Shown here piece by piece: positions 1 through 8,332 of a stretch of DNA of 64,000 nt. Source of the stretch: Limnomonas spitsbergensis (taxonomy: Eukaryota; Chlorophyta; Chlorophyceae; Chlamydomonadales); NCBI GenBank assembly GCA_037349105.1, contig JAYJMM010000071.1, positions 1,240,001 through 1,304,000 on the forward strand. Direction: 5' to 3'. Every line of letters begins with the position of its first letter. The stretch's first letter is position 1. Under the pieces are notes generated by a model. The model had not been told where the DNA came from, made no database searches, and saw only the letters and a program-made list of their open reading frames with translations. Both the position numbers and the translations under genes were made by a program.

Positions 1-867
1 ATCCTGCCCCAGCGGCCCTATAGCCCTATAGCCCTACAACCCTACAGCCCTACAGCCCTGCCCCAAATCTTGCCCCTGCGGCCCTACAGCCCTGCCCCAA
101 ATCCTGCCCCTGCGGCCCTACAGCCTTGCCCCAAATCCTGCCCCTGCGGCCCTACAGCCCTACAGCCCTGCTTGAAATTTTGCCCCTGCAGCCCAGCGGC
201 CCTACAGCCCTGCCCCAAATCCTGCCCCTGCGGCCCTGCTGCCCTGCAGTTCTGCCCCAAATCCCGCACCTGCAGCCCTGCAGCCCTGTCCATGCCACAA
301 ATTCTGCCCCTTCAGCCATGCAGCCCAGCAGCCTGGCCCCTGCCCCTACCCCAAGCCCTGTCCCTGTCGCCCTGCAGCCTTGCAGCCTTGCCCCTGACAT
401 TACCCCAAACTATGCCCCTGCAGCCCTATGGCCCCTACAGCCTTGTCGCAAATCCTACCCCTGCAGCCCTGCAGCCCTGCCCCAAATCCCGCACCTGCGG
501 CCCTGCGGCCCTGCAGCCCTACAGCCTTGCCCCAAATCCTGCACCTGCGTCCCTGCGGCCATGCAGCGCTGCCCCTGCCCCAAATCCTGCACCTTTGGCC
601 CAGCAGCCCTGCGGCCCGATAGCCTTGCCCCAAGTCCTGCCCTGCAGCCTTTAGTTGCCCCTGCCCCTGTCCCAGATCCTGCCCCTGCAGCCCTGCCTGC
701 GGCCCGACAGCCTTGCCCCACATTCTGCCCTGCAGAGTGCAGACCTGGAGCCTTGCCTCTGCCCCTGCCCCAAATCCTGCCCCTGTGGCTCTTCAGCCCT
801 GCGGTCTTGCTGCCCTGCAGCCCTGCCCCTGCCCCGCACCGAACCCTACCCCTGCCCCCGCCCCTGT
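1..867 (+). repeat. Satellite A, right edge of a first array
   Basis: C-rich tandem DNA with CCTGCCCCAAATCCTG as the recognisable core of a 34-bp unit, often lengthened by a 9-bp CCCTACAGC module. It is cut by the window start. From about 640 rightward the units become irregular (TTTAGTTGCC near 652, then mixed CCCCTGC words) and end at about 867 before CTGTGATCGG. The same edge-type variants recur at 18.2-22.6 kb, so this is the same family. Open frames here are by-products of the stop-poor unit. Confidence 0.93.
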
Positions 868-1256
868 GATCGGCAGCTCATCGGCCTAAGATGGGGATCC
901 GCCGATTTGGCCGCTTTCAGCGCAGTTGGGCCCGGGCCACGACCCCGTCCAACACCTCACTTCAACACCCACTTGGAGGCCTCGTGCTGGCTGGCATGCC
1001 CCACATGGCCCCGGGCATGCCTCACTGCAGACTTGCGCCCACAGGTACAGGGGTAGGGTTGTGTACTAGCGTTTGGGTTAAGCGTTTAGGGTCCAGGCGT
1101 TTTATTCTAGGGTTGAGGGTTACATCTTTAGGCTAGAGGATTTATGGTTAATCATTTATGGATTAGGTTGTAGCGCTTAAGATAAAAGGTTTAGGATTGA
1201 GCGTTTGGGGTGTAGCGCATACGGCCATATTATGTAAGCAGGCGTTTGAGCCATCA
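868..1256. other. Intergenic DNA with degenerate telomere-like G/T-rich stretch
   Basis: No gene is recognised. From about 1045 to 1215 the plus strand is built of words such as GTAGGGTTG, GTTTAGGGTCC and CTAGGGTTGAGGG, which resemble scattered, decayed TTTAGGG/TTTTAGGG telomere-type units without a fixed period. The part before 1045 is GC-rich unique sequence. Confidence 0.5.
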
Positions 1257-1298
1257 CCAACCACCAACCACCAACCACCAACCACCAACCACCAACCG
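1257..1298 (+). repeat. 7-bp microsatellite (CCAACCA)n
   Basis: About six head-to-tail CCAACCA units, the first five perfect and the last ending in CCAACCG. It lies between telomere-like sequence and unique DNA. Confidence 0.9.
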
Positions 1299-1997
1299 CC
1301 ATCCAGCAGTGGGCTGATAGGGGCATAACCTTGACCGACCAAGGCTGGTGGCCCAACTGAATGGCAGGGCTTGGATGCATGCTGCACCAGTCCCCATGCC
1401 GGCCTGTGGATGTCATGTGGCTGAAAACTCGCTGAAAACCCTAAAGAGTAATATGAATGTATGCACCAAATAGTAACAGGCTTGAGCCGTTACTGTTATA
1501 TGTAACCTCAATCCAGTTATTGGATTGCTGGCCAGTGCTGCGCGCTGTCTTGCATCTAAGAATATTCACGCCGTTATCATAAATTCATAAGGCAGTAGCT
1601 GGCTCAATTGAATGGATGGCTCGCCAGTGCCACGCGCTGTGTTGCAGCTCAGATTAATTTATCCATGATCCGAAGAATTAAGCCATGATCTGAAGAATTA
1701 AGCCAAGATCAGAATGGTCCAGTCTTGGTGGGCTTCCTGGAGAATCGACATACCCAGAGGCCCTGATGAATGAATTTATATAATCAAAGAAAACAGTGAA
1801 TCAATCCATTTTCCTAGCCATCGAGGACATGCCTATTAACGAAGCCCCACGTTATGGCCAAATCATGGGACATGGCTTTCGGGGTAGGTAGTCCAGCAGT
1901 GATTGTATTTTCGGCTACGAGTCCACCTTGAGCAGGCCGCCCCGCGGCCGCCGAAGGCCCAATTGGGAGCAAACTTGGGCCAGCATACGAGCGATTG
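1299..1997. other. Unique intergenic DNA with short 20-bp tandem repeat
   Basis: AT-richer, mostly unique sequence with no recognisable gene. At 1663-1713 a 20-bp unit (CCATGATCCGAAGAATTAAG) is present about 2.5 times. Two related stretches containing GCCAGTGC and CGCGCTGT lie about 95 bp apart near 1530 and 1625. A minus-strand open frame at 1814-2167 crosses into the segmental duplication and shows no known domain. This stretch is absent before copy B, where satellite A abuts the duplication directly. Confidence 0.5.
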
Positions 1998-2214
1998 GCG
2001 GTCAAAGCAGCATGGCTGGCCACAAATGGGTTCGTTGGCCAGAGACTGGTACGTAGCTGACATATAGCTGAGTCACGGGGGGGGAAACGCTGTAGTCCAG
2101 ACCCAGAAAGCAGCCTTGGCCAACACTGAGAAGTTAGAAGCGAATAAATGGCAGGCCAGTTCGTCACCCTGCATTCAAATCAAATGAGGGGGGTTGCTGA
2201 ATCAGCCGATTTCA

Positions 2215-2310
2215 CCAATATTAGGTTTTAGGGTCGAGGGTAAGGGGGTGAGGGGTTCGGGTTTATGGGTTCAGGGTACAGGTTTCGGGATTCTGGGTTC
2301 AGGGTTTATG
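2215..2310 (+). repeat. Telomere-like G-rich stretch
   Basis: Degenerate G/T-rich run on the plus strand (TTAGGTTTTAGGGTC, GAGGGTAAGGGGG, GGTTCAGGGTTTATG). It has no exact period. The equivalent sequence in copy B is near 22842-22930. Confidence 0.5.
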
Positions 2311-2756
2311 AGCATTGGTGGTTTACTCTGCCTGGAGGAGGAGCTTCAGTAATGAACTACCATCCCAACCCAGGTACACCATTTAATGGCCACATCAAGC
2401 GCATTCGTAACGAATGGCCTGTAGGGCTTAACGTTGCCCCTCAGCTTGATATGAAAACTAAAGAGAGCGATCCTCCCGTTTGGCTCAGAAGATTTTCGCC
2501 AGTCTCATTTACGTGTGAACCTCGCAGAAATATAGTGCAGCTGGAAGGCTTTTCTTTCCAGCCCTGTCCTTTCCAGTCCTTTCTGTATATTACGCGGCCA
2601 AATAAACCATGCGGCTAAATCCAGCAGCCAAAATCATCAGGCAGTCAAATAGTTCCAGCGCACATATCAGGCGGCCACATTTGACCAAAATGTTCTAGAC
2701 CCTTCAGTAATTCGATTAGCTTCAACGTTATGGGCTTTGACGTATGTCCTGATGCT
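2311..2756. other. Unique leader of copy A, no supported gene
   Basis: Mostly unique sequence between the telomere-like run and the 68-bp minisatellite. A plus-strand frame from ATG 2352 to 2618 reads about 89 codons, but a 4-bp insertion in copy B (near 23152) changes its C-terminal third, and no domain is recognised. I do not call it a gene. Confidence 0.45.
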
Positions 2757-4012
2757 AATGCCTTGGATCCTCCAGCGGTCTGTTAGGGTTCAGGGTTACA
2801 GGATTTGACTTCAGCCTTGTTGCTGATCGCTTACATCCTCCAGCGGTCTGTTAGGGTTCAGGGTTACAGGATTTGACTTCAGCCTTGTTGCTGATCGCTT
2901 ACATCCTCCAGCGGTCTGTTAGGGTTCAGGGTTACAGGATTTGACTTCAGCCTTGTTGCTGATCGCTTACATCCTCCAGCGGTCTGTTAGGGTTCAGGGT
3001 TACAGGATTTGACTTCAGCCCTGTTGCTAATCCCTTACATCCTCCAGCGGTCCGTTAGGGTTCAGGGTTACAGGATTTGACTTCAGCCTTGTTGCTGATC
3101 GCTTACATCCTCCAGCGGTCTGTTAGGGTTCAGGGTTACAGGATTTGAATTCAGCCCTGGTGCTGATCCCTTACATCCTCCAGCGGTCCGGTAGGGTTCA
3201 GGGTTACAGGATTTGACTTCAGCCCTGTTGCTGATCCCTTACATCCTCCAGCGGTCTGTTAGGGTTCAGGGTTACAGGATTTGACTTCAGCCCTGTTGCT
3301 GATCCCTTACATCCTCCAGCGGTCTGTTAGGGTTCAGGGTTACAGGATTCGACTTCAGCCCTGTTGCTGATCCCTTACATCCTCCAGCGGTCTGTAAGGG
3401 TTCAGGGTTCAGGAACTTGAATTATGCCTTGTTGCTTATCCCTTGGATCCTCCAGCAGTCTGTTAGGGTTTAGGGTTAAGGGATTCGAATTATGCCCTGT
3501 TGCTGATCCCTTGGATCCTCCAGCGGTCCGTTAGGGTTTAGGGTTACAGGATTCTACTTCAGTCTTGTTGCTGATCGCTCACATCATCCAGCGGTCTGTT
3601 AGGGTTCAATGTTCAGGGATTCGAATTATGCCTTGTTGCTGATCCCTTGGATCCTCCACCGGTCTGTTAGGGTTCAAGGTTCAGGGATCCGAATTATGCC
3701 TTGTTGCTTATCCCTTGGATCCTCCAGCGGTCTGTTAGGGTTTAGGGTTACAGGATTTGAGTTTTGCCCTGCTGCTGATCCCTTGCATTCTCCAGCAGTC
3801 CAGTAGGGTTCAGGGTGCAAGGATTTGGAATCAGCCCTGCTGCTGATCCATTGGATCCCCAGCGGTCCGTTAGGGTTCAGGGTCCAAGGATTTGAAACAG
3901 CCCTACTGCTGAGGCCTTGGATATTTCAACTGTTTGTTAGTGTACAGGGTGAAGGGGTTCGACTTCAGCCATGTTGCTGATCCCTTGGATCGTCCAGTAG
4001 TCCGTTAGGGTT
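2757..4012 (+). repeat. 68-bp minisatellite, about 18-19 units (copy A)
   Basis: Units are spaced 68 bp apart (for example the repeated GCTTACATCC at 2829 and 2897). Each holds CCTCCAGCGGTCTG, then TTAGGGTTCAGGG, then GATTTGACTTCAGCC and TTGTTGCTGATC. Units near 2830-3380 are the most uniform. Those after about 3400 carry GGATCC and ATTATGCC variants and decay toward 4012. Every unit has a TTAGGG word, so the array looks telomere-related in composition. Confidence 0.93.
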
Positions 4013-4252
4013 CGAAGTTTATCCGATACAAGGCAGTGATAACCAGATAGGTACAAGGTTGTGTGTTTGGCCAAGATAGGAGTGTCGAGGGTTGACCACA
4101 TAAATGCAGTGTGTGGGGTGTTACTAGATACAGCCCCAAGCAGCGTTGTTTTCTGAACCCCCTCGCCCCAGTAGGGCATAGCTTCATTTCTTTCTTGCTA
4201 GATACAAGGTATCACTAATAAGGACGGTGTTAGGGATAGTTATGGGCAGTAG

Positions 4253-4343
4253 TTAACGGTAATGGCGCGGTTGTGGCTCCGGCCCAGGTTGCGCTGTTCC
4301 CTTAACTCTCTCGCCTCCCATGTGGCGTGGCTTTCTTTCTTTA
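4253..4343 (+). mobile_element. Short dispersed element (SINE/MITE-like), copy A
   Basis: A segment of about 80-90 bp with GGCGCGG near its start, GGCCCAGG-TTGCGCTGTT in the middle and CTTTCTTTCTTTA at its end. It is related to 29623-29701 (opposite strand) and to the tandem units at 29866-30115. An 8-bp direct repeat GGCAGTAG flanks it (4245-4252 and 4344-4351), which could be a target-site duplication. No coding capacity. The class is inferred from size, dispersal and flanking repeats only. Confidence 0.5.
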
Positions 4344-4679
4344 GGCAGTAGGAACCAGGATGGCTTGTTGGCTACTTGTGTCAGTCGAAAATAATAGGGC
4401 CATTGTGAAGATGCTCGTTGTACCTAAATCCAGCAGTCCATGAACATGCTCGTTCTTACAGTCCGTGAACTTGCTAATACATCCAGCAGTACTGAAGTGG
4501 CATTTTCGTTGTGGGAGGTCTTCACATGATGTTGCCAAGACATAATCGCCAGCCGCATTTTTACAACCGCTTATTGCATGTCCATTATATTGGCCGTCTT
4601 TGCGGTACAATGTGAATTGTATTATATGTATGCGCTGTTGTTGTAAATGTAGGTATGTAGGAAATGAAGTTAGGAGAGT
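4341..4679 (-). other. Cys-rich exon-like open frame (copy A)
   Basis: A minus-strand frame is open from 4679 to 4341 without an ATG at its natural beginning. A possible splice acceptor, TTACAACAACAG, ends at about 4635, after which the frame reads through QFTLYRKDGQYNGHAISGC and further Cys-containing sequence (SCEDLPQRKCHF, AGCISKFTDC). Copy B keeps the frame across a 3-bp indel, although it also gains one Cys. No family is recognised. It lies beyond the poly(A) signal of the glycoprotein gene, so it is more likely a fragment or exon of a separate or dead gene than a terminal exon. Confidence 0.25.
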
Positions 4680-4727
4680 TCACTCGATTATGTGATTCAT
4701 AGAGTTAACTCAACCAGCGCAAAGCAT

Positions 4728-4737
4728 TTTATTTACA
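4728..4737 (-). terminator. Poly(A) signal of the glycoprotein gene
   Basis: On the minus strand the sequence reads TGTAAATAAA, overlapping the chlorophyte-type signal TGTAA (4733-4737) and AATAAA (4728-4733). It sits about 110 nt downstream of the glycoprotein stop codon, a plausible 3' UTR length. The same signal is at 25656-25665 in copy B. Motif match only. Confidence 0.55.
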
Positions 4738-4818
4738 AGTTTGGCAGAGAAAACCTGGAAAAGACCCTGAGTGATGACGGAACAATTCAAAACAACACAA
4801 GAGTATGAGCACCTGTCG

Positions 4819-4880
4819 AGAAAACTAGACAGCACGCATCAGGAAAACTAGATAGCAACCATCAAGAAAACTAGATGGCG
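4819..4880 (+). repeat. 23-bp minisatellite, 3 units, overlapping the gene end
   Basis: Alternating units GAAAACTAGACAGCACGCAT(CAG) and GAAAACTAGATAGCAACCAT(CAA), 23 bp each, with about three in copy A. The glycoprotein stop codon (CTA on the plus strand, 4848-4850) lies inside this array, so its last few residues are encoded by the minisatellite. Copy B has about seven units. Confidence 0.85.
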
Positions 4881-6221
4881 CGCCTCATGCAGGCTCGACA
4901 TGACAAGAGCCCAGCTACACGTGATAACGGCGACGGCGATGCCCAACCTGAGGTGGCGCGGGAGGTGGCGGGTAGGGAGGAGGGGAGGAAGGAGGGGAGG
5001 GAGAGGGGGGGGGGAGGGGGGGAGGGAGGAGGGGGTACTGGAGGGGAAGGGCTGGGGGGCGAAGGAGAGGGAGGAACGGGAGGAGAGAAAACGAAACTTG
5101 GGGGGTGGGGAGGGGATGGGGGAGGAGTCGGCGGAGAAGGAGTGAGCGGTGGTGATGGAGGGAGGGGAGGGGGAGGGGGGGGAGATGGCGCAGGGGGGGA
5201 AGGGGAGGGGGGGGGGAGGGGAAGGGGGGGGAGGGGGAGAGGGGGAGGGGGGGGAGGGGTTTGGGGGAGGAAGGGGAGAGGGAGACGGAGGAATTGGGAG
5301 CCCCGAGGGTAGAGGGGGAGGTGAGGGGCTTGGGGGTGGCAGGGGAGGGGGGCTGGGACTGGGGGGAGGTATGACAAAGCCAGGGGGGTTGGGAGGGGGG
5401 GGCGGGGATGGGGGGGGCGGCGAGGGAGAAGGGGGCATAGGAGGGGGGGGCGTGGGAGGAGCCGGAAAAGCACGGTCACCGTAAATGGAGTTCTTGCGGA
5501 TGCTCTTGGGTAGAATAGCAGCTGGGAACCACTTCTCTCCAAACCAGCTGACGTAGGTGAAGAACGCAAAGGGCATGCAGGTCGAGAAGGAAGAGCATGC
5601 GTTCTTGGACCAGAAGAGAGCGGGATTGTTCAGCGTGTTTTGGAAGTAGGGTCCGCCAGACACATTGTAGAAGTCGCCCCCAGACGCGTTGTAGAAGTTG
5701 GGGTTGCCGCAGAAGCGGAACGCCAGGCAGGCGCTGAAAGTCACCTTCACGTAGTCTGTGCCGTCGATCGGCGGCGTTGTGCCTGGCCATGTGCTGGCCT
5801 CGATTGCGGCAATATGCACGGTCTCCAGCGGATATGTCAGCGACGTGGGCATTGGCACGAAGAACACCTGGGCCAGAGCGGCGACCAGGTCGGCCTTGAA
5901 CTCCAGGGCTGAGCCACCGGGGTTGGTATCGTTGGAAATGTTGGAAAAGCTGGTCCTGATGTACAGGACCCAGCGCATAGGGGCGGTGAAGTTGAAAAAG
6001 GGGCCATTCTGCGTCATATCCATGTCTCGAGTCTGGTTGAGGGTCGTGGATATGGAAGGCGGAGGCGACGGCGGTGCGGGGGAGCGTTGCAGCAGGTTCG
6101 TGGGGTCGGAATTCCCATTCCCATTACTGTTGCCGTTTCCATTATTCTGAGCGTAAGCCCCAGAGGCGAGGATAATTAGCATTACGGCCGTTAGACCGCA
6201 ATAGGATCGTGGTTTATTCAT
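4848..6221 (-). CDS. Secreted hydroxyproline-rich glycoprotein-like protein (intact copy)
   Basis: 457 residues from ATG at 6221. Residues 1-24 form a clear signal peptide (charged start, hydrophobic LTAVMLIILA, AYA cleavage-like site). Residues 25-57 are Asn/Gly-rich then Pro/Ser-rich. Residues 58-250 form a globular-looking head with four Cys (165, 171, 209, 215) and six N-glycosylation sequons (Asn 62, 77, 94, 97, 178, 186). From about 252 to 395 the chain is Pro/Ser repeats of SPPPP type, a substrate pattern for prolyl hydroxylation and O-glycosylation. The last 35 residues contain a hydrophobic run (GIAVAVITCSWALVM) that could be a membrane or GPI-anchor signal. The expected role is structural, in the cell wall or extracellular matrix. 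The head does not show me a clear pherophorin signature, so I give no symbol. No introns are needed. The frame in the last third is uncertain because G-runs on the plus strand make other Pro-rich frames available. No convincing TATA box is visible upstream. Confidence 0.75.
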   Translation of the reverse strand: MNKPRSYCGLTAVMLIILASGAYAQNNGNGNSNGNGNSDPTNLLQRSPAPPSPPPSISTTLNQTRDMDMTQNGPFFNFTAPMRWVLYIRTSFSNISNDTNPGGSALEFKADLVAALAQVFFVPMPTSLTYPLETVHIAAIEASTWPGTTPPIDGTDYVKVTFSACLAFRFCGNPNFYNASGGDFYNVSGGPYFQNTLNNPALFWSKNACSSFSTCMPFAFFTYVSWFGEKWFPAAILPKSIRKNSIYGDRAFPAPPTPPPPMPPSPSPPPPSPPPPPNPPGFVIPPPSPSPPPLPPPSPSPPPLPSGLPIPPSPSPLPPPNPSPPSPSPPPPPSPPPPLPFPPCAISPPSPSPPSITTAHSFSADSSPIPSPPPKFRFLSSRSSLSFAPQPFPSSTPSSLPPSPPPLPPLLPPLLPTRHLPRHLRLGIAVAVITCSWALVMSSLHEARHLVFLMVAI

Positions 6222-7199
6222 GACTGGTGCGGGGTTGCCTCGAGGTCTTACAGTGACGTGATATGTACACGGCGGGTGTGGTGGATATGCTCACAGATCG
6301 ATAGCGTGAAGATATTAGATAGCGTAAACAAATCCACGAGGGCGCTAACAACCGGGCGACAGTATCGGCCGTTAATTCAAATGGAGAAAGCATGTTTGAC
6401 AGCAAACAGTCAAACAACAGCCGGTTGCGAATTCGCGTGCGCGCCAATCGGGCGGTCGCGAATTAGTCATCGTGCTACGTCGGTGACACCCTCAGCGTTT
6501 ACTGTCTCTCCTTTTCAAACTGGACAACCAGCCGGAACTAAATGCCGATATTGAGCGACATACATCGGTGTCGATGAAAGCCAGGCTGGCGCATTTTCAG
6601 AAATGGGCACGGGGATTTATATCGCTACACTCTAGGACATTTTAGTAATGAATCGCCTTGATCCATCAGCGATATGCCTGTCTGTCTCTTGCCAGAAGGC
6701 AAAGGCTGTGAAATGTCGTTTGAACTCGGCTGTCGCGATAGCTGGCGAAATTCAAATTATATTCGTGACGACACGACAACGAGAGTCAGCGTAGGGGCGC
6801 AAAGTTCATTGCACGTAATTCAAACCATCGAACGAAGAACAGCCAGTCTGCGAATTCCCCCCCCTCTGTAGCACATGACACTTTGTATGACGGATACAGT
6901 GCTACATTATTGCTGTAGGACTGGGATGGAATGATTAATGCAACTCTACAAACATGAGAGGATTTGATCTGGCCCTGCTATGCGCCTATGCTAGCCATGC
7001 TGATATGCATTCTACCTTTGAGTCAGCCAGTCCTACAGTACATGTTGCATGGCAGGAGTTTTCAGTTGCAGTGACGCAACTAACACTCAGACCTTGGCGC
7101 ATGACACACACTGATGCTGGTATTAAGCAGTGTCGAGGTCCTGCATCATGCAGATTATGTTCATTTGGTAGGCGTCCTGTCTTAAGAGGGTCGTGATTC
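6222..7199. promoter_or_regulatory. Upstream region of the glycoprotein gene (copy A)
   Basis: About 980 bp of non-repetitive DNA 5' of the gene on the minus strand, shared with 27254-28175. It presumably contains the promoter, but I find no convincing TATA box or known element. It includes a 57-bp stretch (6614-6670) missing from copy B, and three short overlapping open frames (6214-6447, 6258-6554, 6674-6871) with no recognised domain. Confidence 0.4.
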
Positions 7200-7252
7200 A
7201 GGGGCAGGATTTGGGGCAGGGCTGTAGGGCCGCAGGGGCAGGATTTGGGGCA
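7200..7252 (-). repeat. Satellite A fragment in inverted orientation
   Basis: Roughly one and a half satellite A units read as the reverse complement (GGGGCAGGATTTGGGGCAGG), although the 15-kb array starting 265 bp further right is in the forward orientation. It marks one end of a local inversion. Confidence 0.9.
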
Positions 7253-7520
7253 AGGCCTGTACTGCACTTCTGCATGCTCAAACGGGCAGCTCTACGGAAC
7301 AGGTCTTAAAAGCAAGAGCTGCTAGCAGCACTTTTTCCTTGTGTTCTTCAGCTACCGTCTAGCACTTGCATCACGACCTACTTACGCATACTACGGCCAG
7401 CAGGGGGCAGGCCCGATGAATAGTAAATGCAGCGGGCATGCTCTGATGCTAGGGCCGCCCGCCTTAAGCTACCGGCCGGTCAAGGTTTGGACCCCATCGT
7501 GCTCGGATGTACGCGCCATG
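7253..7520 (-). repeat. Inverted copy of the fragment at about 28265-28525
   Basis: The reverse complement of this stretch matches DNA that directly follows copy B. For example, ACTTCTGCATGCTCAAACGG here is the complement of CCGTTTGAGCATGCAGAAGT near 28500, and CCGAGCAC at 28287 is the complement of GTGCTCGG here at about 7499. About 90 bp of the copy-B sequence (28176-28265) is not found here. No gene is recognised. Confidence 0.88.
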
Positions 7521-8332
7521 CGGCCCTGCAGCCCTACAGCCCTGCTCCAAATCCTGCCCCTGCGGCCCTACAGCCCGGCCCTAAATCCTGCCCCTACAGC
7601 CCTACAGCCCTGCCCCAAATCCTGCCCCTGCGGCCCTGCGGCCCTGCCCCGAATCCTGCGGCCCTGCGGCCCTGCAGCCCTACAGCCCTGCCCCAAATCC
7701 TGCCCCTGCGGCCCTATCTACAGCCATGCCCCAAATCCTGCCCCTGCGGCCCTACAGCCCTGCCCTAAATCCTGCCCCTACAGCCCTACAGCCCTGCCCC
7801 AAATCCTGCCCCTGCGGCCCTGCCCCGAATCCTGCGGCCCTGCGGCCCTGCAGCCCTACAGCCCTGCCCCAAATCCTGCCCCTGCGGCCCTACAGCCCTG
7901 CCCCAAATCCTGCCCTGCGGCCCTACAGCCCTAAAGCCCTGCCCCAAATCCTGCCCCTGCGGCCCTACAGCCATGCCCCAAATCCTGCCCCTGCGGCCCT
8001 ACAGCCCTACAGCCCTGCCCCAAATCCTGCCCCTGCGGCCCTACAGCCCTACAGCCCTGCCCCAAATCCTGCCCCTGCGGCCCTACAGCCCTACAGCCCT
8101 GCCCCAAATCCTGCCCCTGCGGCCCTACAGCCCTGCCCCAAATCCTGCCCCTGCGGCCCTACAGCCCTGCCCCAAATCCTGCCCCTGCGGCCCTACAGCC
8201 CTACAGCCCTGCCCCAAATCCTGCCCCTGCGGCCCTACAGCCCTACAGCACTGCTCCAAATCCTGCCCCTGCGGCCCTACAGCCCTACAGCCCTGCCCCA
8301 AATCCTGCCCCTGCGGTCCTACAGCCCAACAG

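Larger units (their letters stand above)
1998..7199 (+). repeat. Segmental duplication, copy A
   Basis: This 5.2-kb block reappears in the same orientation at 22619-28175. Homology starts at GCGGTCAAAGCAGCATGGC and ends at GGGTCGTGATTC in both. Order is conserved: unique leader, telomere-like stretch, 68-bp minisatellite, short dispersed element, Cys-rich ORF, 23-bp minisatellite, glycoprotein gene and upstream region. Non-repeat parts look nearly identical by eye. Most differences are small indels, minisatellite copy number, G-run length and a 57-bp indel. Copy A holds the intact gene. Confidence 0.95.

Noticed and set aside
1814..2167. 117-codon minus-strand frame crossing the left border of the duplication
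   Set aside because: It spans a junction between unique and duplicated DNA, so only part of it has a partner in copy B. No domain is seen.
2265..2618. Plus-strand frame with NYHPNPGTPFNGHIKRIRNE, also in copy B
   Set aside because: It begins in telomere-like repeats, has no known domain, and its C-terminal third is changed by a 4-bp indel between the copies. Shared sequence is explained by the duplication.
4875..5484. Gly/Glu-rich plus-strand open frames
   Set aside because: They are the antisense of the Pro-rich tail of the glycoprotein gene and have no start context or domain.
4848..6221. Assignment of the head domain to the pherophorin family
   Set aside because: The overall plan is similar, but I cannot see the usual conserved Cys pattern. 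A profile search (pherophorin domain) would decide; a significant hit would support it.
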